From E44-bin32 sp041573795 (lineage in GTDB: Bacteria > Chloroflexota > Anaerolineae > Anaerolineales > E44-bin32): a stretch of DNA of 44,121 nt. The translations under genes and the position numbers were made by a program. Within the stretch, counting starts at the first letter, position 1, and every line of letters starts with the position of its first letter. The notes beneath the pieces are model-generated. The model was not told where the DNA came from and ran no database searches. It worked only from the letters and a program-made list of their open reading frames with translations. The stretch spans positions 1 through 44,121 of the forward strand of contig JBFFQB010000012.1 of the NCBI GenBank assembly GCA_041573795.1, written 5' to 3'. Below are positions 8,212 to 16,163 of this stretch, piece after piece.

Positions 8212-8898
8212 CTACTCTGATTGCTCTGCGGCGAGGCGCAGGTCTTCGCGGGTGATTTTTCTAGGGCCGCCATCCCGGCTGGTGGACCAATCCTTTGCCG
8301 GCTGAATTTCCATGATCATATGCAATCGGTCCTGGGCGGCCAGGCGGTCATAAATGAGCTGCCAGGCGCATTGTGTGTCAGGGTCAATCTCACACACGCC
8401 GTCTTGCGATCCCCCGCAGGGTCCGTTTAGAAGCTGTTTGGCGCAGCGGGCGATCGGGCAGATACCGCCAGTCAATCCAAGCATGCAAGTCCCGCAGGCA
8501 GCACAGCGTTCCTCCCACACACCCTGTTCTGTGGGCAGTCCAAGGAAGGTTGTATTGAGACCCGGGACAACGACTTTCTGGGGGTAACGCTCGGCCAGAG
8601 CTTGTACACCCACACCGCATCCGAGCGAGAGAACCACATCGGCATCATCGATTTGCCCTTTAATCGGATCGATGTATTCCCACTCACACTGTCGCTGCAC
8701 AGTCGTGTGCGTGACATCCTTGGCCGCATCATTGAGTTTGGAGGCCATGCGCAGGCTGGTGGCCATGATACCGGCTTCTTTTTCGCCGCCCGCGAAGCAA
8801 ACGGTCACACAGGTCCCACAGCCGACGACCAGCACCTTCTCGGCCTCGGCGATAAGTCCCTGGACCTCCTCAAGTGGTTTCTGTTCAGCAATGATCAT
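8212..8898 (-). CDS. metV: MetV, Zn/Fe-S partner of methylene-THF reductase
   Basis: MetV is the small Cys-rich partner of acetogen-type MetF and links it to its electron donor. The 228-residue product begins MIIAEQKPLEEV. Cys residues are spaced through the chain: VVGCGTCVTVC near the N terminus, RCAACGTCML, CPIARCAK, then the MetV zinc/Fe-S signature GPCGGSQDGVCE. The start at 8898 has GGGAGAGAAG directly upstream; the longer frame from 8946 has no ribosome site. mvhD ends 70 bases upstream and metF starts 18 bases downstream. Confidence 0.92.
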   Translation of the reverse strand: MIIAEQKPLEEVQGLIAEAEKVLVVGCGTCVTVCFAGGEKEAGIMATSLRMASKLNDAAKDVTHTTVQRQCEWEYIDPIKGQIDDADVVLSLGCGVGVQALAERYPQKVVVPGLNTTFLGLPTEQGVWEERCAACGTCMLGLTGGICPIARCAKQLLNGPCGGSQDGVCEIDPDTQCAWQLIYDRLAAQDRLHMIMEIQPAKDWSTSRDGGPRKITREDLRLAAEQSE

Positions 8899-8968
8899 GT
8901 ACTTCTCTCCCGGATCACCAACTGCATTCTTCCGGTGACCCCGCAAATACGTTCTCGTTGATGCGGGC

Positions 8969-9391
8969 TCAACTTAACTTCATGCCCCCCAGAGGGTTGG
9001 GCCCGAGCGCTCCTATTTTTTCACTGATTTCACGCATCGCCTCGGCGAACTGTAAGCCCATGGCCGAGGAGATGTTGATCATCTGCAGGCGCTCAGGTTC
9101 GATACCAATCGCCTGTAGCAGTTGCCGCGCGTAATCCACTCTGCGCTGGGCGTTAGCATTACCTTCCAGGTAATGACAGTCGCCGACCAGTCAACCCGCA
9201 ACGAGGACGCCGTCAGCACCGTCCTCGAAGGAGCGCAGAATGTGCAGCACGTCAACCCGGCCGCTGCATAGCAGCTGGATGATCTTTACCGAGGTTGGGT
9301 ACTGCAGGCGCAGACTGCCAGCCAGATCAGCCGCATTGTATGCACAATGCGTGCAGCAGAAGGCAACGATCTGCGGATCAAACTCGGTCAT
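8969..9391 (-). CDS. mvhD: MvhD-like [2Fe-2S] subunit with selenocysteine at an in-frame UGA
   Basis: MvhD passes electrons between a hydrogenase, formate dehydrogenase or other donor and HdrA. Read straight through, the frame gives 140 residues, the normal length, from ATG 9391 to the final TGA at 8969-8971. It is interrupted only by TGA at 9191-9193 (residue 67), in the context GVLVAG-U-LVGDCHYLEGN. The second MvhD in this window (36872-37306) has Cys exactly there (GVMVVACSLGNCHHERGN). Sequence on both sides is a full MvhD match (FCCTHCAYNAAD, LCSGRVD, GIEPERLQMINIS), with no frameshift. VhuD, the Methanococcus counterpart, is a known selenoprotein. A SECIS-like hairpin follows the UGA. 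The start lies 4 bases after the hdrA stop. A standard gene caller would truncate the gene to 66 residues. Confidence 0.88.
9146..9190 (-). promoter_or_regulatory. Candidate bacterial SECIS hairpin in mvhD mRNA
   Basis: On the coding strand the base right after the UGA opens an extended stem: CTGG plus GCG pair with CGC plus CCAG, allowing a bulge. This encloses a perfect 7-bp hairpin (9157-9175) with a 5-base loop UGGAA. The apical loop starts 22 bases after the UGA and has G in its second position; bacterial SECIS elements usually have the loop about 16-37 bases away and a G in the first two loop positions. The hairpin lies inside codons for CHYLEGNA, so part of its sequence is also fixed by the protein. 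Function is inferred. Confidence 0.6.
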
Positions 9392-9395
9392 GCAA

Positions 9396-12300
9396 TTATG
9401 CTCCTAATAACAATGCATCCACTTTGATCAGGATTTGGTCGTCCTCAAAATTTGCCAGGTGGATGGCTTTGGCTGGGCATTCGGCAACACAGTTCCCGCA
9501 TCCCTGGCATACTGTTGGCTCAATGAAGGCTGCGCCGTGTATGCCGCCGACGCCGTCCTGGTCATCAGCAATGAGTGGAACATCGAAAGGACAGACGCGT
9601 ACACACGTCAGACAGCCGACGCACAGCTCGGGGTCAACCCGGGCGATGATCCCACCCGCAGTGAGCTGCTTCTTTGAGAGCACACGGGCTGCCCGAGCGG
9701 CTGCGGCTTTCGCCTGGACGATACTCTCATCGAGTAATTTTGGATAGTGTGCCATGCCGGCCATGAAGATCCCATCAGATGGAAAATCAACCGGCCGCAG
9801 CTTGACATGGGCCTCAAGCAGAAAGCCGTCTTTATCGATGGGAACCTTGAATTGTGAGGCCATCTCGCGAGCGCCATCCGGCGGTACGACCGGGTTGCTT
9901 AGCATAAGCAGGTCAGGCGTGAGTGTCAGCGGATGATCGAGATGAAGTTCTTTCGCCCGAATCACCACTTGATCCCCACTGGCATCGACTTCCGGTCGGT
10001 TGTCCTCATCATAGCGCAGGAAGATCACACCAGCTTCCCGAGCTTGCGTATATAAGCGCTCTTTAAAGCCATAGGTGCGGATATCTTTATAGAGCATCGT
10101 CACGCGTGCCTGTGGGTTGATGCGTTTGATGGCCAGCGCGTTCTTCAACGCTGTCGTGCAGCAAATGCGGCTGCAATAGGCTTCTGCGGGTCCAACGCAT
10201 AGCAGCATGGCGACGTCGTCAGGGGGTTTGCTTCCGAGCAGCCGGCGTAGTTCTTGTGTGCGTTCATTCTGAACCATCTCAGGATCTTCTATTGCAGCCA
10301 GCAGCTGCTCAAACTCAAGCCCAGTGACGATGCGTGGATTTGAACCGTAACTGTACTCATTTCCTCGGTATTCCTGGCCACCAGTGGCTAGGATCGTGGC
10401 GCCATGACGGACTTCGATCGGAGATTCACGTCCGTTCTTCAGGGTGGAGGTGAAACGCCCCATAAATCCACTCGAGTTGGCCACTTCTGTGCCGGTATAC
10501 ACGTGAATATGGGATTCAGCCTCAACCGATGAAATAAGCTCTCGTAAGTAGGTTGAGGGATCAAGCGCATCCGAGCTGTAGCGGATGTGTCGCAAGTTGC
10601 CACCTAATGCATCTTCGCGTTCAACCAGGTGAACCTCATAGCCGCTCTGGGCCAGGGAGAGTGCTGCCGTCATGCCGGCGACCCCACCTCCGATAATAAG
10701 GGCATCGTTGTAGATCGGAACGCTTGTAGTATGGATCGGTTGCAGTGTATTTGCGCGCGCGGTGGCCATACGCACCAATTCCTTGGCCTTGCTGGTCGCC
10801 GCGGGTCGGTCATCTGAATGGACCCATGAGCACTGGTTGCGTATATTGGCCATTTCGAACATGGCCGGATTGAGGCCGGCGGCGCGGATGCTATCCTGGA
10901 ATAAGGGCGCATGCGTTATAGGCGTACAGGAAGCGACGACGACGCGATTCAAACCCAATTCTTTCACTTGCTCAGAGATGTGGGCGATGCTGTCCTGGGA
11001 GCAGGTGTAAAGGTTATCCTCGGCGTGTACAACCCCCGGAAGACATTTCGCATACTCAGCTACTTCTGGAACTTCAAGGAAGCCGCCGATATTTGATCCA
11101 CAGTGACAGACAAAGACGCCCACCTTAGGATCCTCTTCGGCAATGTCGCGCTCGGGTGGATACTCTGCGCTTCGAGTGAGCGAGAAGCGCGCCGATCCAA
11201 GCAAGGCGGCAGCATCTGCGGCGGCGCCGCTGGCGTCGACTACTGTCTCCGGAATGTCTTTGGGCTCGCGGAAGGGTCCAACGGCAAAGATGCCCGGCCG
11301 GGAAGTTTGCAGCGGATCGAAAATTGGGGTCTGGCAGAACCCGTATTCATCCAGCTCGACACCGAGCGAGGTTCCAAGATCCTTGACCGACTCGGAGATC
11401 TCCATACCCACCGACAGCACAACAAGATCGAAGATCTCTTCTTCCATCACGGCACCCCCAGTGCCGAGATCACGAGCGTAGCGCACAATTAAATTGCCCG
11501 TTTCGGGATCCTCATCGAGAGAGGATATGCGGCAGCGGGTGTACTCAATATCGTATTGTTGCTTGGCGCGTTGGTAGTAGCCCTCATAGCCTTTGCTGAA
11601 AGCGCGCATATCCATCATGAAGACGTGGACCTGTGCCTGCGAGTCATGCTCGCGGATCATCACCGCCTCTTTGGTGGCGTACATACAGCAAACGGCTGAG
11701 CAGTAATCATGGCTCTGATCGCGTGAGCCAACACATTGCAGGAAGGCGATCTTGCGCGCCGGTTGGTTATCGGACGGTCGATTGACATGCCCCTGTGTTG
11801 GGCCGGAGGCAGATAGCAACCGCTCAAGCTGAAGCGCGGTCACGACATTGGGATAGCGGCCCAATCCGTATTCCTGCGAGAGCTCGGCGCGGTAGATCTG
11901 GTAGCCTGGGGCAAGCACGACCGCACCGACATGGAGCTGCTGCGTGCGTTCGAGCATGTTATGGTCAATCGCATCGCGACCGCAAATGTACTGGCAGGAG
12001 AGGCACTCCGAGCAGAGTGCACAGGATAGGCAGCGAGCAGCTTCTTCCTGTGCCAATGCGTCTGTATAGCCGCGTTCAACCTCTGCAAAACTTGCGATCC
12101 GTCCTTCGACGGGAAGCTCCGGCATCGGGATGCGCCCTTTTAGCTCGAATTCACCCAGAGCAACCCGCTCCTGCAGTTCTGCTCGCGTAAATTTGACCAC
12201 GGGCAGGTCGGGTTTCACCGCTGCCTCGAGTTCTTCCCCTTCGAGATAACGCTGAATGCTTTCGGCTGCCTGGTGGCCTGAGGCAACGGCTTCGATCACG

Positions 12301-14021
12301 AAAGCGGTGCCGGAGACGCTATCGCCGGCGGCGAAGACTCCTGGGCGTGTGGCTGCCATTGTATTGGGGTTGATAGCGATGGTGCGCTGGCGGGTGATCC
12401 CTACACCGGCATCATCGGGGATAAATGCCAGGCCAGCCCGCTGCCCGACCGAAAAGATGATCGTGTCAGCTTCGAGCAGGTGCTCCGAGTCAGGGATCGT
12501 TTCGATCGATAGCCGGCCCTCATGATCGAATTCAAAATGGGCTACGCTGGAGCATTCAACCCCGATCGCCTTGCCCTGGCCATTTTCGACAATTCGCAGG
12601 AAGGTTCGGTCAGCGTGTATCGTCACGCCTTCTTCTTCGGCCGCATCCGCTTCCCAACTATGGCAGGGCATGGCCTGGCGCGATTCAAGGCAGGCCAGCT
12701 GGACCTCAGCACCGAGCCGTGCAGCGGTACGGGCACAATCGATGGCCACGTTCCCGCCCCCAAGTACAAGCACGCGCTTCCCGAAGGGTGTGCCATCCGG
12801 GTGTCTGACCTGGCCGTTCTCGTCTGGCCTGTAGCGCTCTAAACGCACATCGCGTAAAAAGCGGGTGTTGATCAGAACACCATCGAGGTCGGCGCCCGGG
12901 ATCGGCAGACGTATCCCTTCATGGGCGCCGACCGCGATCAGGACGGCATCGTAGCCCTGGTCGAAGAGTTCATCGAGATCTTCGACGACGGTGTTAAGTC
13001 GCAGCTCGACACCCAGGTCGAGGATGTCGGCGACTTCGCGCTCAATAATTTCGGTTGGTAGACGGTACTCAGGAACGCCAACGCGCAGCATCCCGCCGGC
13101 AACGGGCAGTGCCTCGAAGATTGTCACCGGGTAGCCGAGCCGGATCAAATCCTGCGCCGCCGTCAGCCCACAAGGTCCTGCGCCGATAATGGCAACGCGT
13201 TGGTCCTTCGTAATTTCAGCAGGCTCGCGAGCTTGGCGTTCGTTGGCGTAAACCTTATCGGTGACGAAGCGCTTCAAAGCGCGAATATTGATTGGTTCGT
13301 CGATTAAGCCGCGGTTGCAGGCGTCCTCACAGCGGTGGTTGCAGATGCGGCCGCAAATCCCGGGGAAGGGATTGTCCTCCTTGATCACCCGCAGGGCGTC
13401 ATCGTAGCGGCCTTCGTGGATCAATGCGATATAGCCCTGCGCTCTCTGACCAGCAGGACAGGCATCGCGACAGGGTGAAACCCCCAATTTTTCAATTGTG
13501 AAGGCGTTGGGAACCGCTTGCGGGTAGAGTTTGTGGGCGGCGCGGCGGTTAGATAACCCTTCATTAAAGGGATCGGGAAGGATCACCGGGCAGACGTCAG
13601 CGCAATCCCCGCACCCGATACATTTTTCAAGATCGATATAACGCGGTTTGCGTTTGACGGTTACGCTGAAATTTCCCGCAGCGCCGTCAACTTTGACGAC
13701 CTCAGTGTCGACCAGGATGTCAATGTTCAGGTTTCGGCCAGTTTCAACCAGCTTGGGGCTGATGGTGCACATGGCGCAGTCATTCGTGGGAAATGTCTTG
13801 TCGAGCTGCGCCATATGCCCGCCGATGGCGGATTTGGCCTCGACCAGATAGACCCGGAATCCTTGATCGGCCAGATCAAGGCTGGCCTGCATTCCGGCGA
13901 TACCGCCGCCAACGACCATAACAGCGCCAACCGGCGCTTGATCTTCGGCACGGCTCACCAGGTTGAGGGTGTCTGCCTGCGCGCCGTCTGTCACGGAGCG
14001 CCCCTTCTTGGTTAGGAGCAT
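9396..14021 (-). CDS. hdrA: Giant HdrA with internal GltD/NfnB-like NAD(P)H module and duplicated HdrA-type FAD domain
   Basis: 1541 residues in one frame. Order: HdrA FAD domain (VVGGGIAGMQ, 37-46; NDCAMCTISPK, 80-90); ferredoxin motif CIGCGDCADVCP (134-145); then about 180-665 a complete GltD-like unit with its own Fe-S helix domain (CRDACPAG, CGRICNHRCEDAC), FAD motif IIGAGPCG (278-285), NAD(P)H motif GGGNVAID (421-428) and the closing GVFAAGD. After this come CLSCALCSECLSCQYIC, the rest of HdrA (CVGSRDQ, YCSAVCCMYATKEA), a linker, a second FAD domain (GGGVAGM, 1111-1117) and C-terminal 2[4Fe-4S] motifs. HdrA is the flavin hub of Hdr complexes; the insert makes it a likely NAD(P)H entry point. 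Whether it bifurcates electrons is unknown. The ATG at 14021 lacks a clear ribosome site; GTG 27 bases inside is an alternative. Confidence 0.93.
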   Translation of the reverse strand: MLLTKKGRSVTDGAQADTLNLVSRAEDQAPVGAVMVVGGGIAGMQASLDLADQGFRVYLVEAKSAIGGHMAQLDKTFPTNDCAMCTISPKLVETGRNLNIDILVDTEVVKVDGAAGNFSVTVKRKPRYIDLEKCIGCGDCADVCPVILPDPFNEGLSNRRAAHKLYPQAVPNAFTIEKLGVSPCRDACPAGQRAQGYIALIHEGRYDDALRVIKEDNPFPGICGRICNHRCEDACNRGLIDEPINIRALKRFVTDKVYANERQAREPAEITKDQRVAIIGAGPCGLTAAQDLIRLGYPVTIFEALPVAGGMLRVGVPEYRLPTEIIEREVADILDLGVELRLNTVVEDLDELFDQGYDAVLIAVGAHEGIRLPIPGADLDGVLINTRFLRDVRLERYRPDENGQVRHPDGTPFGKRVLVLGGGNVAIDCARTAARLGAEVQLACLESRQAMPCHSWEADAAEEEGVTIHADRTFLRIVENGQGKAIGVECSSVAHFEFDHEGRLSIETIPDSEHLLEADTIIFSVGQRAGLAFIPDDAGVGITRQRTIAINPNTMAATRPGVFAAGDSVSGTAFVIEAVASGHQAAESIQRYLEGEELEAAVKPDLPVVKFTRAELQERVALGEFELKGRIPMPELPVEGRIASFAEVERGYTDALAQEEAARCLSCALCSECLSCQYICGRDAIDHNMLERTQQLHVGAVVLAPGYQIYRAELSQEYGLGRYPNVVTALQLERLLSASGPTQGHVNRPSDNQPARKIAFLQCVGSRDQSHDYCSAVCCMYATKEAVMIREHDSQAQVHVFMMDMRAFSKGYEGYYQRAKQQYDIEYTRCRISSLDEDPETGNLIVRYARDLGTGGAVMEEEIFDLVVLSVGMEISESVKDLGTSLGVELDEYGFCQTPIFDPLQTSRPGIFAVGPFREPKDIPETVVDASGAAADAAALLGSARFSLTRSAEYPPERDIAEEDPKVGVFVCHCGSNIGGFLEVPEVAEYAKCLPGVVHAEDNLYTCSQDSIAHISEQVKELGLNRVVVASCTPITHAPLFQDSIRAAGLNPAMFEMANIRNQCSWVHSDDRPAATSKAKELVRMATARANTLQPIHTTSVPIYNDALIIGGGVAGMTAALSLAQSGYEVHLVEREDALGGNLRHIRYSSDALDPSTYLRELISSVEAESHIHVYTGTEVANSSGFMGRFTSTLKNGRESPIEVRHGATILATGGQEYRGNEYSYGSNPRIVTGLEFEQLLAAIEDPEMVQNERTQELRRLLGSKPPDDVAMLLCVGPAEAYCSRICCTTALKNALAIKRINPQARVTMLYKDIRTYGFKERLYTQAREAGVIFLRYDEDNRPEVDASGDQVVIRAKELHLDHPLTLTPDLLMLSNPVVPPDGAREMASQFKVPIDKDGFLLEAHVKLRPVDFPSDGIFMAGMAHYPKLLDESIVQAKAAAARAARVLSKKQLTAGGIIARVDPELCVGCLTCVRVCPFDVPLIADDQDGVGGIHGAAFIEPTVCQGCGNCVAECPAKAIHLANFEDDQILIKVDALLLGA

Positions 14022-14031
14022 ATTGTGGGAA

Positions 14032-14045
14032 ATCGTTCCAACGAT
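14032..14045. promoter_or_regulatory. Short perfect inverted repeat before hdrA
   Basis: A 14-base inverted repeat with two 6-base arms (ATCGTT/AACGAT) around CC lies 10 bases upstream of the hdrA ATG. It may be an operator or an mRNA hairpin near the ribosome site. No other copy was noticed, so the evidence is weak. Confidence 0.2.
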
Positions 14046-14229
14046 AGGCTCGCCGTCCTGCTTCTAATCATAGGATGTTGGTGAAGATATGCTCCAGTGG
14101 AGGATGTCACACCAAAGCCTGACAAACTTCATCCAGTTTGAGCGATACAGATCGAGTTGGCGACGCGCCGGCACGCTCGAGGAAGAATCGGCTGCTGAGA
14201 TCAAGGTGTGAAAGTCTTTAGGGAGCGTT

Positions 14230-14664
14230 TCAGCGAATACTGAAGGGCACGTTGCGCACGAGGGTGCCGTCGATGCCAATGCGGATGACGTAGGGTCCCC
14301 GCTCGAGAACGCCGAAGGGAACTGCAGTTTGGCCGCCTGAATAGGAGGCGGTCTCGTCGTAGGCGATCTCGCCACCTCCGCGCGTTTCCTCAACACAAAT
14401 GCGCACGCGTGAGTCTGATTTCACCTGCAGCCACAGGTTTATCGCCTGACCCTCCTCGAACCGAGGGGTGCCATCGCGGTCGGGTTCCCCGGTGTTGCCC
14501 TCCACATCGAGCAGATCCAGGTCGCTAAAGTAGAGATCAAAGGCGGTGTCGTTGGCGAAGCTGCCCAATCCGCACGATTCTGGTGGTCGCAAGGCGCGGC
14601 AGGAGGAAACGAAGCTGAGAAGGAGCATTGCGCTAGATAGGATGGCGAACATTGGACGTCTCAT
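14230..14664 (-). CDS. Predicted lipoprotein, unknown function
   Basis: 144 residues, not recognised as a named family. It begins MRRPMFAILSS, followed by a hydrophobic stretch ending in FVSSC near residue 22, a plausible lipobox, so it is probably anchored on the outer face of the membrane. The rest is a small beta-rich domain with phrases such as INLWLQVKSDSRVRICVEE and VPFGVLERGPYVIRIGIDG, which look like an Ig-like or beta-sandwich fold. The start at 14664 has GAGGAGAG upstream. It lies downstream of the membrane-protein pair at 14789-16074 on the same strand. Confidence 0.65.
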   Translation of the reverse strand: MRRPMFAILSSAMLLLSFVSSCRALRPPESCGLGSFANDTAFDLYFSDLDLLDVEGNTGEPDRDGTPRFEEGQAINLWLQVKSDSRVRICVEETRGGGEIAYDETASYSGGQTAVPFGVLERGPYVIRIGIDGTLVRNVPFSIR

Positions 14665-14788
14665 CGTTTCTCTCCTCGTGATCCACGAGCCGCCCGCGCA
14701 AGCCCGGTGTGGAAGCACCTGCTAACTATACCCCAAAGTCGGATCGAGTGAGTATCACGCCCTATTCCCATTGCTCAGCCCAGCAGGA

Positions 14789-15307
14789 TTAACCCTCCCC
14801 GGTTTTTTCACCAATCTGCATGCCAATTTGAACCCCCAGGCCCACGAGCAGAGCCAGGATGAAAACGAGTGTCCGGCTGCCGGCAGGGAGCAGGGATGAC
14901 TGCGTGATCAGAATGGACCCGATGACGGAGGTAAGCAAGATCAGGGTCCATTCGAATACGGCTGAGAGCAGGGCCATCCCCACAAGACCGCCCAGGATAA
15001 AGATCAACCAATTCCACCCACCTAACTGGAGATCAAACGCGGTCAAGATCTGAAGCAGCAAGAAACCGCCCAATAGGAAGCCCGTGAGGCCAATGGCGAT
15101 CCGTTGGATTGTTACTGCCAGGATAGCACCAATTGCCCCCACGATAAGCGCAACGACGATGGCGATCCAGACGGGTTGGCCTTCAAAAAAACGGCCGGTG
15201 AGGTCAAGGGCTACGAAGAAGCCGACGGCTGCGACGGCGAACCAGTAGATCTTTCGGCCAAAAAGGCCGATGACAGCACCAGCAATAACTTTCAAACCAG
15301 GGATCAT
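14789..15307 (-). CDS. DUF4203-like multi-spanning membrane protein
   Basis: 172 residues, almost entirely hydrophobic, with about six transmembrane segments separated by short loops and several small-residue runs (GAVIGLFG, GGLVGMALL). The pattern resembles the DUF4203/TM198-like family, whose role is unknown. It ends in a short charged tail (MQIGEKTGEG). The ATG overlaps the stop of the upstream M50-like gene (ATGA at 15304-15307), so the two are translationally coupled and probably act together in the membrane. Confidence 0.65.
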   Translation of the reverse strand: MIPGLKVIAGAVIGLFGRKIYWFAVAAVGFFVALDLTGRFFEGQPVWIAIVVALIVGAIGAILAVTIQRIAIGLTGFLLGGFLLLQILTAFDLQLGGWNWLIFILGGLVGMALLSAVFEWTLILLTSVIGSILITQSSLLPAGSRTLVFILALLVGLGVQIGMQIGEKTGEG

Positions 15308-16074
15308 GATAGACCTTCCCTCCTTTTATGCGTTGCTTGAAGCATCTCAGACTCATCGATCCAGCCAAGGAATATACTAAGCGCTGAACCAGATAGAAGT
15401 CCGAGGATGAATGCCAGGAACTGTTTTTTTCTCAACCATGCCAGCACCGCGCTAAAACCCAGCAGTACAGCCAACGGGCCATTTACACGGCGGACCAGTT
15501 GATCAGCTTCGTTAACGGAGTATCCCCGCTCAACCAGGCTCCACTTGAGAATGGGTCCACCATCAATGCCTGGTATGGGTAGCAGGGATGCAGTTGCCAG
15601 GAATACATTCATCCCGACGGCAGCGTTCCAAACTTCGTGGGCTAGCGACCCGGGTTCGCTTGCTTTGCGCAGGCGCACCAGGAAAGGAAGCAGGCTTGCG
15701 TTGAGCATGGGTCCGGCGATAGACCGCTGGATGTGCTGGCGCGGGGGAACATCCGCATCATTTACATCATGGTAAATACAGCGCGGCATGCCAAGCATGA
15801 TATGAAATTCGTCCATCGGTTTTCGCATGCGATGAGCGCTATATAAATGAGAGAGATTGTGCGCCCACTCTGAGCCGAGGATCACGGCGGTGCTCAGCCC
15901 AGCGAGGGTTAGCTGCTGACAGAAAGGTCGAAGCGGAGTGCGCTTTCTGCCATGCCAGTAGAGAACAATTGAAGTCGCAATCTGGGTAAGGGGGAACCAG
16001 GTCGCACCACGAACCAGAACCGGTGTTTCCCAGAGGTATCCAATCACACGGGGCTTAAGCTGCGTCAGCGCCAT
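15304..16074 (-). CDS. M50-like membrane protein with degenerate zinc site
   Basis: 256 residues with several membrane segments. Two stretches recall site-2 proteases (M50): SEWAHNLSH at 68-76, in the place of HExxH, and SLLPIPGIDGGPIL at about 163-176, matching the N/D-P-x-x-DGG motif that supplies the third ligand. The first His of HExxH is Ser here, although Glu and the second His are kept, so it may be an inactive relative or use His76. It is coupled to the downstream DUF4203-like gene by a 4-base overlap and is divergent from the ABC/LytTR regulator, with 89 bases between. The family assignment is moderate. Confidence 0.55.
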   Translation of the reverse strand: MALTQLKPRVIGYLWETPVLVRGATWFPLTQIATSIVLYWHGRKRTPLRPFCQQLTLAGLSTAVILGSEWAHNLSHLYSAHRMRKPMDEFHIMLGMPRCIYHDVNDADVPPRQHIQRSIAGPMLNASLLPFLVRLRKASEPGSLAHEVWNAAVGMNVFLATASLLPIPGIDGGPILKWSLVERGYSVNEADQLVRRVNGPLAVLLGFSAVLAWLRKKQFLAFILGLLSGSALSIFLGWIDESEMLQATHKRREGLS

Positions 16075-16163
16075 ATAGGGCTGAGTATCACCTTACTACG
16101 AGACTGGCGCAAATTGGTCGCTGGGAGCATCCTTATGCTAAGATGTGGCCCGGAGTCAGAAAC

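Noticed and set aside
8969..9193. Frameshift or pseudogene explanation for mvhD
   Set aside because: The downstream part continues in the same frame with full MvhD similarity to a normal stop; only one codon, TGA, differs, and it aligns with a Cys codon of the paralogue.
11795..12190. 131-codon plus-strand frame
   Set aside because: Antisense shadow of hdrA with an Arg/Ala-rich product of no recognisable family.
14056..14070. Promoter -10 box (TATGAT on the minus strand) for hdrA
   Set aside because: The hexamer fits but no acceptable -35 hexamer lies 16-18 bases upstream.
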